Shown piece after piece: positions 24,245 to 32,152 of a DNA stretch of 64,000 bases. Position 1 is the first letter of the stretch, and every line of letters starts with the position of its first letter. This DNA comes from SM23-73-3 sp964580215 (GTDB taxonomy: Bacteria; Zixibacteria; MSB-5A5; SM1-73): contig CAZOJT010000007.1 of NCBI GenBank assembly GCA_964580215.1, positions 1 through 64,000 of the forward strand. The letters run 5' to 3'. The notes under the pieces were generated by a model, which saw only the letters and a list, made by a program, of their open reading frames with translations, did no database searches and was not told the DNA's origin. Position numbers and translations under genes: made by a program.

Positions 24245-24722
24245 GCATGTCACCATCCAGAGGATGAGCGAGGACGATGTATATGAGATTGCCCGATTGG
24301 AGAGGCTGTGTTTTTCTGATCCCTGGAGCAAGAGAAGTTTTGACGAGGAGCTTAAACACAGGTTTTCGATTCCACTGGTGGTGAAGTCTGGCACAAAAGT
24401 CATTGGTTATACCTGTCTGTGGCATATAGATGGTCAGATGGAAATAGCTAATTTCGCCGTATCACCTGAATTTAGAAGAAAGGGCATTGGCAGGATGATG
24501 ATGGAAAGGGTGCTTTCGGAGGCAAAGAAAAGAGGTTGCACCAGTGTGATGTTAAGCGTCAGAGAGTCAAACCTGTCTGCCTTAAATCTTTATGCAAAAT
24601 CTGGTTTTGTGGAGGTGGATAGAAGGAAAAATTATTACCGACTTCCCACTGAAGACGCCATAATCATGGTCAAAAACCTTGAAAGGCAGTGGACAGACTC
24701 CAGACATCAGACTGCAGACTAA
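24228..24722 (+). CDS. rimI: Ribosomal-protein-alanine N-acetyltransferase RimI-like
   Basis: This 164-residue GNAT enzyme is of the RimI type, which acetylates the N-terminal Ala of ribosomal protein S18 and some other proteins. Visible features are RLCFSDPWSKRSFDEEL, the acetyl-CoA motif FRRKGIGRMMMERVL and the C-terminal LNLYAKSGFVEVDRRKNYY. It overlaps tsaB by 17 bases. The last 11 residues (QWTDSRHQTAD) are not family-like: they are encoded by the start of a GACTGAAGACTG-type repeat that fills the following gap, so the repeat appears to have replaced the original end of the gene. Confidence 0.93.
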   Translation: MLPEVEHVTIQRMSEDDVYEIARLERLCFSDPWSKRSFDEELKHRFSIPLVVKSGTKVIGYTCLWHIDGQMEIANFAVSPEFRRKGIGRMMMERVLSEAKKRGCTSVMLSVRESNLSALNLYAKSGFVEVDRRKNYYRLPTEDAIIMVKNLERQWTDSRHQTAD

Positions 24723-24773
24723 AACTGAAGACTGAAAACTGAAGACTGGTAACTGGACACTGGAAACTGCAAA
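24690..24773. repeat. Degenerate ACTGAAGACTG tandem repeat running out of rimI
   Basis: About 80 bases of loosely repeated GACTGCAGACT, ACTGAAGACTG, AACTGG and GGACACTGG units begin inside the 3' end of rimI and end just before accD. No inverted arm is as clear as in the 20904-20990 repeat. Confidence 0.6.
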
Positions 24774-24777
24774 AGCT

Positions 24778-25614
24778 ATGGAGTGGTTTAGAAAAGCAAA
24801 AGAGGGATTGATCCCCCAGAGAAAAAAGGAGATTCCCGACGGGATATGGATCAAGTGCGATTCGTGCGGGGAGATCATATACAAAAAAGAGCTGGAAAAA
24901 GATCTGTGGGTTTGCTCCAAATGCGACCATCATTTTCGCATAAAGAGCAGAGACTACGTTAACCTGATCTTGGATGATGGGAAATTAGAGGAATACGACA
25001 GAGACTTAGTAGCTTTAGATCCTCTGGAGTTTAAAGATTCAAAAAGATACCCGGATCGTATCAAGAACTCACAGAAAAAGACTGACCTCAAGGATGCCAT
25101 CGTGACCGGAATCGGCAAAATCGATGGAATAGAGGCCAGCTTTGGGGTGATGGACTTCGGATTCATCGGAGGAAGCATGGGTTCTGTGGTCGGTGAGAAG
25201 GTCGCCCGGGCCATAGAAAGATCGTTGGAGAAAAGGATTCCTCTGGTGATCATCTCCTGTTCCGGTGGTGCCAGAATGCAGGAAGGAATCTTGTCTTTGA
25301 TGCAGATGGCAAAAACCTCCGCGCTTTTAGCCAAACTATATGATCAGAACGTTCCCTACGTTTCCGTTCTGACCAATCCCACCACTGCCGGAGTGATGGC
25401 AAGCTATGCCTCTTTAGGCGATGTGATCATTGCAGAGCCCAAAGCGCTTTTAGGATTTGCCGGTCCCCGGGTGATTCAGCAGACCATAAAGCAAGACCTT
25501 CCTCCCGGCTTCCAGAGCTCGGAATTCTTCTTGGAACATGGCTTTTTGGACATCATCTCCCATCGCAAGGATTTGAAGAAAACCATCTCCTTAATCTTAG
25601 AATACTTATCCTGA
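24778..25614 (+). CDS. accD: Acetyl-CoA carboxylase carboxyltransferase subunit beta
   Basis: The 278-residue AccD transfers the carboxyl group from biotin to acetyl-CoA to make malonyl-CoA, together with AccA. The N-terminal zinc ribbon is present with CDSCGEIIYKKELEKDLWVC and CDHHF (two CxxC pairs, residues about 28-50), followed by the crotonase-fold core with SCSGGARMQEGILSLMQMAK, TNPTTAGVMASYASLGD and AEPKALLGFAGPRVIQQT. Length is normal. The start lies 5 bases after the repeat that ends rimI, and no clear ribosome site is visible, so the repeat may also have altered its upstream region. accA is not in the window. Confidence 0.97.
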   Translation: MEWFRKAKEGLIPQRKKEIPDGIWIKCDSCGEIIYKKELEKDLWVCSKCDHHFRIKSRDYVNLILDDGKLEEYDRDLVALDPLEFKDSKRYPDRIKNSQKKTDLKDAIVTGIGKIDGIEASFGVMDFGFIGGSMGSVVGEKVARAIERSLEKRIPLVIISCSGGARMQEGILSLMQMAKTSALLAKLYDQNVPYVSVLTNPTTAGVMASYASLGDVIIAEPKALLGFAGPRVIQQTIKQDLPPGFQSSEFFLEHGFLDIISHRKDLKKTISLILEYLS

Positions 25615-25788
25615 ATCTACATTTATTTCTCTTCGCAAAAAGAAAGGCTTACACAGAATTTTAACAGGAGGCCTGAGGAGCGAAAAAACGCTTGACTTTT
25701 CCGCCTATCCAAATAAATTGTAAAAGGAGCATAGCGATCAAAACAAAAATCGAGGCTAATTGATTCTTCGGGATTTACTATTAGACGA

Positions 25789-26901
25789 ATGGATAGGAAA
25801 AGGCTAAAAGAGATTCGCCCCGGTATATTGAATAGGGAACAACTTCTTTCTTTGGAAGGGGATGTAATTAATGATTTGACTAAAAAAGACGTTGATCCTT
25901 CTGCCTTTGACCTGCATCTATCCCCACTGGGCTGGGAGATGAAAGGCAGTATAAAAGGGTCAAGCGATGAAAAGATTATGGAAATAGTGCAAAAGTACAG
26001 CGAATCTCCTTTTACTATGAAGAAAGCAAAGAGGCTTGAAGCCAAAAAAACCTATGTCTTCCAACTCAAGGAATCCCTCACTCTACCGCCAGATCATGAA
26101 TTATATGGGAGGGCAACGGGTAAGAGTTCTATAGGTAGATTGGATGTACTTACCAGGTTGATGGTGGATTTATGCCCGTCATACGATGAAATAAATCCAA
26201 AGCGCGATCCATATCCAGGCAGTCTTTTTTTAGAGGTTACGCCTATTACTTTTGATATAATAGTTCAAGAGGGAGTGTCGTTAAGTCAATTGAGACTTCT
26301 TAGGGGACATCCTGGATTAAGCGAGCCGAAGAAAGATGAATTGAAGTTGTTTGGCGAAATGACATTAGACGAAGATGGAAAGCCCAAAAATGAAGAGGGA
26401 GTTTGCGAAGTTAGGGTGGACTTAAGACCCGATAACAGAGGCATTTCTGCATTTGAGGCAAAGAGTGCTAAGAACCTGGTAGTAGATCTCACGAAAAAAA
26501 AGGAGTCGCACGATCCCCAAAAATTCTGGAAAGCCGTTAAGTTAAAGGGAGATCCTGCATTGAAAATCGTACCAGAAAGATTCTACATTCTCAGATCTAA
26601 AGAGAGATTCAAATTGCCTTTAGATGTTGCGGTATATTGTCAAGCTGTTTCTGAAACCTTGGGGGAGTTGAGAATTCACTATGCTGGTTTTGTGCATCCA
26701 GGTTTTGGTTTCAAGCGGAAGAATGGGACCCCAATAATATTTGAGGTAAGAGGACATAACGTCAAAACATTTCTGCGTGATGGTGAGACACTCGCCCGTA
26801 TCAAATTCTATAGGATGTCCGAACGTTGCAAGCGACGGGCTAAGAGTAGCTATGAAGATCAAGAACTCCAGCTATCAAGATATTTCAAGGAATGGTCTTA
26901 A
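25789..26901 (+). CDS. Bimodular dCTP deaminase-like protein
   Basis: The 370-residue product looks like the two-module 2'-deoxycytidine 5'-triphosphate deaminase family (dUTPase/Dcd fold twice). The first module has PSAFDLHLSPLGWEM and RATGKSSIGRLDVLTR, matching the Dcd nucleotide-binding motif (RSSxGRxG). The second has YCQAVSETLGELRIHYAG and FVHPGFGFKRKNG near the position of the Dcd catalytic Glu region, ending with ETLARIKFYRM. Dcd enzymes convert dCTP to dUTP in pyrimidine metabolism; some relatives deplete dCTP during phage infection. It is coupled by TAATG to a GNAT-ASCH gene. A weak start context and AT-rich codons suggest an accessory origin. Confidence 0.85.
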   Translation: MDRKRLKEIRPGILNREQLLSLEGDVINDLTKKDVDPSAFDLHLSPLGWEMKGSIKGSSDEKIMEIVQKYSESPFTMKKAKRLEAKKTYVFQLKESLTLPPDHELYGRATGKSSIGRLDVLTRLMVDLCPSYDEINPKRDPYPGSLFLEVTPITFDIIVQEGVSLSQLRLLRGHPGLSEPKKDELKLFGEMTLDEDGKPKNEEGVCEVRVDLRPDNRGISAFEAKSAKNLVVDLTKKKESHDPQKFWKAVKLKGDPALKIVPERFYILRSKERFKLPLDVAVYCQAVSETLGELRIHYAGFVHPGFGFKRKNGTPIIFEVRGHNVKTFLRDGETLARIKFYRMSERCKRRAKSSYEDQELQLSRYFKEWS

Positions 26902-27959
26902 TGAAATCAGGAAACAATATGTTTAGTGAACTAAACGTAAACCGAAATCTAAAGATAGTGAAATTTGGTGGGGACTATGTACCTCCTCCTGACTCTTTGA
27001 ATCATTTAAAAAAGATGGTGGAGGAATGCGAAGATCTCTACCCTGGAATAGATGTTTGGTTTAAAAAAAAGGTTATCCCCGGTCTAGAAGAAAAGAACAG
27101 GGTTGCCTTTTTGGTTTACCATGACTCTCGTCCTATCGGATCAGCCGTTGTCCGCAAAGGAGACAACGCTAAACTTTGCAGTCTTCGCGTATTGCCTCAG
27201 GAACAAAAAAAGGGTCTCGGAGACCTTCTAATAGCTTTAGTCGCAAATGAGATCAGAAATATCGCAACACATTTTCATTTTACCGCCCCTTCCAAATTAT
27301 GGTTTGAATTGGAACAGTTTTTTAAAAATTATGGATTTGTGAATAACGGATTTGCAGGTGTACAATACAGACTCTTTGATGAAGAATTAGCTTGTAGCGC
27401 GAATTTTGATAGTATTTGGCAAGGTGTGCTTAAAAAGCTTCCTTCAATAATCGAGAACTTCACTTTGAATGGTAACAAAGCACACTGCGATTTAGTGTTC
27501 AGCATTCGACCCACCTATGCTGAGAGAATAATTAACGGAAGCAAAAGAGTTGAAGTGAGAAGAAGATTTTCAAATAAATGGAAAGGGGCCACCGCCCTGC
27601 TTTACGCCTCTTCTCCTTCCAGGCACTTCGTTGGGGAGGCAACCATAGGCGAGGTTATAACCAAATCTCCTGAAGTAATTTGGTCAGAGTGGAAAGATGA
27701 AATCGGGTGCTCGTATCATGAATTCACTTCATATTGTAACGGAGCGTCCGAGGTGAGTGCCATCATATTCAAGGAAGTGAGGGCGTTTAAGTATCCTATC
27801 CCGCAAGTACAAATGGAACACTTAGTGCAACAAGAATTGAAAGCGCCTCAATCCTTCTTACAAGTCAAAAAGCAATCATTGTGGCCTACTGCATTATCCC
27901 TAAGTTGCCTCCTGCGTACCAACTTGGGAAATGATTCTACTGATACTCCTCATTTGTGA
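26901..27959 (+). CDS. GNAT acetyltransferase fused to ASCH domain
   Basis: The 352-residue protein has two parts. The first 150 residues are GNAT-like (VAFLVYHDSRPIGSAVVRKG, then LRVLPQEQKKGLGDLLIALVANEI, the acetyl-CoA loop). Residues about 195-300 form an ASCH (PUA-like) domain, opening with DLVFSIRPTYAERIINGSK and RVEVRRRF, and including LLYASSPSRHFVGEATIGEV. ASCH domains bind RNA or nucleosides; the E. coli ASCH protein YqfB hydrolyses N4-acetylcytidine. An acetyltransferase and an ASCH domain in one chain, translated from TAATG coupled to a cytidine deaminase-like gene, hint at cytidine-amine chemistry. No function is proven. The start at 26901 is preferred over 26892. Confidence 0.82.
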   Translation: MKSGNNMFSELNVNRNLKIVKFGGDYVPPPDSLNHLKKMVEECEDLYPGIDVWFKKKVIPGLEEKNRVAFLVYHDSRPIGSAVVRKGDNAKLCSLRVLPQEQKKGLGDLLIALVANEIRNIATHFHFTAPSKLWFELEQFFKNYGFVNNGFAGVQYRLFDEELACSANFDSIWQGVLKKLPSIIENFTLNGNKAHCDLVFSIRPTYAERIINGSKRVEVRRRFSNKWKGATALLYASSPSRHFVGEATIGEVITKSPEVIWSEWKDEIGCSYHEFTSYCNGASEVSAIIFKEVRAFKYPIPQVQMEHLVQQELKAPQSFLQVKKQSLWPTALSLSCLLRTNLGNDSTDTPHL

Positions 27960-28020
27960 TCGTAAGAAGCACATTCATCAAAGCATTAACACTTGTCTAT
28001 CATCTTTTTCTGGTCAGGAC

Positions 28021-29127
28021 TTAATAAGCATTTCCCAATAGATGAACATTACCAATCCTTACATTGCGCAGACCAGCGCTTTCTGCAGCGAGTTTACACT
28101 CCTCTGCATGTCTTTTTGATGTGGTGGGTAGATCGGTCATAAGGAATTGGGGATGAAAACCCAGAAGGGCATAGGGGGTATCTTTGTCTAAACTGGCAAT
28201 GAAGTTTGCAATCCTTGACACCTCCTCCTGGTCAACGTATCCCGGAACGAGCAGGGTGCTGGCTATAAGAAAAGGAGGATCAGGACGTGTTTTGGCAATC
28301 TCCGACAGCATTTCAAAATTCTTCAAAGTCCTTTTGTTAGTTACGCCACACAGAGCGATATTCAGATTTTCATCGAAAGCCTTCAAATCGAATTTAATAC
28401 ACCCTCCTGAGTTTAACGATAAATCCGCCATCTTTTCTAAAAAATGAGGGTTCATTGCCCCGTTTGTCTCCCAGCAGATACGCAGTATTTCCCCTTTATT
28501 CTTATTCAACGCTATTTTAGATGCTTCAATAGCATGTTGAATCTGGGGGGTGGGATCTCCCCCAAAATAGCAGATGCAGAAGGTTTTCTCATCCACACAA
28601 TCTGATAGCTGTTCTGCAGTTACCTTTCTTTTGGAATAAACATCTTTTCGGAAGTGCCAGTTCTGGCAGAAAAGACAATTAAATGAGCAAGCTTGATAAA
28701 ATACAGCTAAGTTTTTGTACCCGTATTCTGGTCCGGGCGAATGTGAGAATTTTGGATAGCCGGACTTTGATCCTCCTGCACAGACCCAATCTGCCACGCA
28801 ATTGGTGGGGAGATGATCGTAATACCAGCCCAGGTTCCCTTCATCTTTTCCTCCACCCCAAAGTTTTCCATTTGTGTTTTTTCTCAGTCCACAATATCCT
28901 CTTTCGCCTTCAGGAATCATACATTCGTTCACACACAAATTGCATTGAACTCCTTGCGGGTTCTTTGGTGGCTTTATGGGCAGATCAAATTCCATTCGGG
29001 ATTTTGCATGAACCCTCTGAATATGACGAGAGACCTCATCAAAATCCTTACGGATACAATCCAGGCACACCTGCAACACCTTGGAGATAAGCTTGGATTC
29101 CTTTCCACAATTTAGGCACTCAGCCAT
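28021..29127 (-). CDS. Radical SAM protein with N-terminal Cys clusters (PflA-like)
   Basis: This 368-residue radical SAM enzyme has the cluster motif CSFNCLFC (CxxxCxxC) in AVFYQACSFNCLFCQNWHF. In front are two Cys-rich segments: CLNCG...CLDC (residues 4-24) and QCNLCVNECMIPEGERGYCG, which resemble zinc or auxiliary cluster sites of the PflA/AmrS-like group (COG1313-type). Later motifs YFGGDPTPQIQH and ICWETNGAM match the GGE-like and substrate regions. The reaction is unknown. A second member of the same broad family (AmrS-like) lies 3 kb away on the same strand, with the peptide/TPR module between them. Confidence 0.88.
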   Translation of the reverse strand: MAECLNCGKESKLISKVLQVCLDCIRKDFDEVSRHIQRVHAKSRMEFDLPIKPPKNPQGVQCNLCVNECMIPEGERGYCGLRKNTNGKLWGGGKDEGNLGWYYDHLPTNCVADWVCAGGSKSGYPKFSHSPGPEYGYKNLAVFYQACSFNCLFCQNWHFRKDVYSKRKVTAEQLSDCVDEKTFCICYFGGDPTPQIQHAIEASKIALNKNKGEILRICWETNGAMNPHFLEKMADLSLNSGGCIKFDLKAFDENLNIALCGVTNKRTLKNFEMLSEIAKTRPDPPFLIASTLLVPGYVDQEEVSRIANFIASLDKDTPYALLGFHPQFLMTDLPTTSKRHAEECKLAAESAGLRNVRIGNVHLLGNAY

Positions 29128-29505
29128 TTGTCTTTTTAGCCTAATTTCCTTAAAAATGAATCACATTGGCGCAACAGCATCCGGCACTCGCCATTCTCGG
29201 CGAATCTTGTAACTCACTATAATTATTGGAATAATGGGGAAAAGACACCTAATTTCGTATAAATTTGCGAATGTTTAAATAAAAGAGACAAAACAAAGGG
29301 AGAACTTCTTTGATCTAAGGTTATGCCATTTCTTCATATGCGGTTATATTTGACATTTTCATTTTGATTGGTTTTTTTCGGCATAGGATTTGCAATAGAA
29401 AATTCTTGTGAAAACAGAGAAAAAAGATAGAGATGATTAACAAAAATTATATACTAAAATTCATAAAATACGGTGCCCCAATAATCCTCAAAAAAGGAGG
29501 GGACC
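29128..29505. repeat. Upstream region of small exported peptide 1, first copy of a repeat
   Basis: From about 29295 the sequence AAACAAAGGGAGAACTTC, then ATGCCATTTCTTCATATGC and TTTTCATTTTGATTG, parallels the region before the second peptide gene at about 29802-29885. The copies share a common core and both end in CCTCAAAAAAGGAGG directly before the start codon. This is a duplicated control region. The first 160 bases hold no gene. Confidence 0.7.
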
Positions 29506-29727
29506 ATGGAATGGTTAACATATTTTATGATAATGCTCATCGCGTTCGCAACTTGTTTGGACTGCCCTGTCTTAACAAATTCTGAAGATTCTGATGGACC
29601 TGCGAACTCAATTGGTGCCGGTTCAGGGCGAAACGTTCCTTTCAATTCAGATCCTCCAGATATGATAAAGGAAAAGGATCCACCTGGCGGAGGAGCTGGT
29701 CCTGATTCCACCCATTGCCGGAAATGA
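29506..29727 (+). CDS. Small exported Cys-peptide 1 (paralogue pair)
   Basis: A 73-residue protein begins with a hydrophobic segment (MEWLTYFMIMLIAFATCL) followed by a Cys and the motif DCPVLTNSEDSDG, then a Gly/Pro/Asp-rich tail ending DPPDMIKEKDPPGGGAG. The Cys after the hydrophobic stretch suggests a lipoprotein or exported peptide, although the lipobox is not canonical. It is a paralogue of the gene at 30020, sharing CPVLT, the D-P-D...K-K-D-PGG tail and its upstream region. AAAAAAGGAGGGG gives a strong ribosome site. It faces a remnant of a TPR gene (29733-29795). No family is recognised. Confidence 0.75.
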   Translation: MEWLTYFMIMLIAFATCLDCPVLTNSEDSDGPANSIGAGSGRNVPFNSDPPDMIKEKDPPGGGAGPDSTHCRK

Positions 29728-29732
29728 TGCTT

Positions 29733-29795
29733 CTATTTTTCAATCATCCTTTTGTAATCAGGTCCCTGGTAAATTACTTTTAGGTCTTTGCCATA
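29733..29795 (-). pseudogene. C-terminal remnant of a third TPR gene
   Basis: On the minus strand 20 codons and a stop read YGKDLKVIYQGPDYKRMIEK. This matches the C-terminus of the intact TPR gene (YGEDLEAIRYDSGYSKMIE) and of the frameshifted one (YGEDLEPVRKDTSYTKMVE). It lies directly behind peptide gene 1 in the same convergent position as the intact TPR gene behind peptide gene 2. The rest of that gene copy is deleted. Confidence 0.75.
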
Positions 29796-30019
29796 AGGTA
29801 AAAAACAAAGAGAGACTAATTCAATCTAACAGTATGTCATTTCTTCACATGCCGCTCTACGGAACGCTTTCATTTTAGTTGTTTTTAGCACAATATGCTC
29901 ACGAACAAAATTGAAAAAAAGTGAAGAAAAAGCTTGACAAAGTCTTGACAGAGTCGATTTATTATATAGTTAGATTATAAAAACAAAGCTTGTTAATGAC
30001 CTCAAAAAAGGAGGAAAAC
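29796..30019 (+). promoter_or_regulatory. Upstream region of small exported peptide 2, second copy of the repeat
   Basis: AAAACAAAGAGAGACTAATTC, ATGTCATTTCTTCACATGC and CTTTCATTTTAG follow the same order as the first copy (from about 29295). Two TTGACA boxes (29934-29939 and 29945-29950) and TTATATAG (29962 on) suggest a promoter, although spacing is not ideal. AAAAAAGGAGG precedes ATG 30020. Confidence 0.55.
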
Positions 30020-30217
30020 ATGAAACGGTTAGCATATGTTTTGATACTGCTTCTCGTGATAACTTACTTCGGCTGTCCGGTCTTGACGGGACTTTATGGT
30101 CCGGGTGGCACTGGTGGGGGCGATGGTCATAATCCAGCGCTAAGCACTTTTGTCAGTCTAGATAATCCCGATCATGAAAAGGGAAAGGATGAACCTGGGG
30201 GAGCAATTGGCGGTTGA
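30020..30217 (+). CDS. Small exported Cys-peptide 2 (paralogue pair)
   Basis: The 65-residue protein starts MKRLAYVLILLLVITYFGC, a short signal sequence with Gly-Cys at its end, followed by PVLTGLYGPGG, a Gly-rich middle and a tail with DNPDHEKGKDEPGGAIGG. The Cys suggests lipid attachment, the same layout as peptide 1 at 29506. The ribosome site AAAAAAGGAGG is very strong. The stop codon is 2 bases from the stop codon of the convergent membrane-anchored TPR gene. No known family is recognised; a secreted signal peptide precursor, a surface lipopeptide or the toxic part of a two-gene module are all possible. Confidence 0.78.
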   Translation: MKRLAYVLILLLVITYFGCPVLTGLYGPGGTGGGDGHNPALSTFVSLDNPDHEKGKDEPGGAIGG

Positions 30218-30219
30218 AC

Positions 30220-31056
30220 TTAGTGAAAACGGCGCTCCCAGATTTCAATCATCTTTGAGTAACCGGAATCGTAGCGAATTGCTTCTAGGTCTTCGCCATA
30301 CTGCACGTGGATTTCGCCTGTAACTTTCCTAAGGCGTTCAAGTCCTTCTTTCTCTATTGATCTATCCAAAAGTTCAACTGCTTTCTTGACATATTGGTCT
30401 TTAGTATTCTTGTCTTTTTCCTGTTTGGCAAGTCTCGCATACAAAGCGGCAAGGTTAAACATCGCGGCAGCGGCAAATTCTCGGTCTCGCTTTATAACAT
30501 TTTCGTAGAGTTCAATTGCTTTGAGGTAATAGCTGTCATCGTCGTATTTCTTGCCATAATCGACATAATAAATGGCGTGGTTGTAAATCGCTATGATCAA
30601 ATCTGGAGCTTGATCCATGGCTTTTTGGTTCCACTGGATTGCCTGGTTAAGATCTCCAAGATAATAATAGCTAAGTCCTAAATTGTAAAGTAGATACTTA
30701 TTATGTGAGTCTTTCGCTAAGCCTCTCTTAAACTCAACTACCGCATTTTGATACTGCTTGAGATTGTCCAAAAAAATGCGGCCCCTTATGATGTAAGCAT
30801 TTACATAATCAGGACGCACAGATATTAATTTGTTAAGTTCTATTAGAGCATCCGTATAAACACCGTCTTTCCATAACATAACGGCCTGATCGTAGAGCTC
30901 TTTCAATTCGGGTGATAACGGGCGTATGTTAACCCCGACGTGATCTTCCGGAGGCGAGACCAAAGGGAGTACGATAAACTTGAATAGCAACGATAAGAGA
31001 AGTGGAATTACCATTGCCATCGGTAAAAACCACCAATTCCTCTTTATACCTATCAT
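30220..31056 (-). CDS. Membrane-anchored TPR protein
   Basis: The 278-residue protein has an N-terminal signal anchor (WWFLPMAMVIPLLLSLLF, then FKFIVLPLVSPP) and a periplasm- or cytoplasm-facing body with about five tetratricopeptide repeats (ALIELNKLISVRPDYVNAYI, FKRGLAKDSHNKYLLYNLG and so on). It ends in a conserved non-TPR motif, LERLRKVTGEIHVQYGEDL then YSKMIEIWERRF, which is shared by two neighbouring copies and so is specific to this family. TPR domains bind peptides or proteins. It is convergent with small exported peptide 2 with a 2-base gap. Its function is unknown. Confidence 0.85.
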   Translation of the reverse strand: MIGIKRNWWFLPMAMVIPLLLSLLFKFIVLPLVSPPEDHVGVNIRPLSPELKELYDQAVMLWKDGVYTDALIELNKLISVRPDYVNAYIIRGRIFLDNLKQYQNAVVEFKRGLAKDSHNKYLLYNLGLSYYYLGDLNQAIQWNQKAMDQAPDLIIAIYNHAIYYVDYGKKYDDDSYYLKAIELYENVIKRDREFAAAAMFNLAALYARLAKQEKDKNTKDQYVKKAVELLDRSIEKEGLERLRKVTGEIHVQYGEDLEAIRYDSGYSKMIEIWERRFH

Positions 31057-31148
31057 AATCTGCTCCTGCCTTGTTATCGTTTATGGTAGCAAAATCCCAA
31101 AAAGAAATGAGAGTCTATCACATACCCTCGCCTAAGAGAAAAAGGTGA

Positions 31149-32011
31149 TTAATCTCCGGAGGATTCACGGCTGTCTGTGAACCGATCCTTCCATTTCTCG
31201 ACCATCTTTGTATAGCTCGTATCTTTGCGGACTGGTTCTAAGTCTTCTCCGTACCGTCCAGGAACGTTACCTTTGACTTTGTTCAGGCGCTCGATTCCTT
31301 GTTGTAGTCCACGTTTTCTGTCTTTTGCAATGGATTCATTCAGAAGTCCAACCCCCTTAATGAGATCCTCGGCTTTGTCATGCTCACTGCCTTGTCGCAG
31401 CGAGTGGATCACATATAGAGTTGCAAGGTTGAAGCTTGCCTCCGCATTCAGGTATGAATCTCGGTCTCCGACTTTTTCAAAGCACTTAACGGCTTCCTGG
31501 TAGGAACTATCAGTATTGTATTTCTTCCAATAGTCAAGATTATATATCCCGTTCTGATATATGGCTATGAGCCACTTTTTATTTTGAGCCAAAGCCTTCC
31601 GATTGTACCCTATTGCTTTTTCAAGATTTCCAAGTTTATACCAGGCAAGTCCAGCGCAGTAAAGCAAATGTTGGTTATTTGGTTTCACATCTAAACCTTT
31701 CTTAAACTCCTCTAATGCTTCGCTATATTGCTCGTACTGTTCCAAGAAAATCTTTCCTCTATTTATGTAAACATTTACATCGTTAGGGTCTCTGGATACT
31801 AAAATATTAATTTTTCTAAAGCTCCTTCATAATCAAGTTCCACGATTCGGTCCAGCACTTCCCGGTAGAGCTCTTGTGGAGAAGATCTCCGCCCTTTCAC
31901 TATTTCTGGTATCCACGGTGAGATTCCACCAATTATGGCGGCCATAAGGATAGTTACAACCCAGACTATTACTGGAATACCGTCTTTTCCGCCTTTGGCC
32001 GGTTTTGACAT
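31149..32011 (-). pseudogene. Second membrane-anchored TPR gene, one frameshift
   Basis: This is a paralogue of the TPR gene at 30220-31056. The N-terminal part (from 32011) carries a membrane segment (IPVIVWVVTILMAAIIGG) and stops at 31799-31801 after GALEKLIF. In the next frame the protein continues INILVSRDPNDVNVYINRG and then four TPR-like repeats to the shared end GIERLNKVKGNVPGRYGEDL and MVEKWKDRF. The shift falls in an AAAAA run at about 31810, so it may be an assembly error, a recent mutation or programmed slippage. An AAGG site precedes the start. With the error removed the protein would be about 286 residues. Confidence 0.8.
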
Positions 32012-32152
32012 GTATACTTGCCTTATGTTAGCACATCAAAAGAAATTAGATCGTATCTTACCTCTTGTTTTATTCAAACCGCGATGCAAACATTATACTC
32101 AAAATACCTACTCATTATTTTTCTGTCAAGCGAAAAAGCATAGCTCTAATCT

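Noticed and set aside
31799..31815. Programmed frameshift in the second TPR gene
   Set aside because: The AAAAA run lacks a recognisable slippery heptamer with stimulatory stem, so mutation or error is more likely; it is only mentioned as a possibility.
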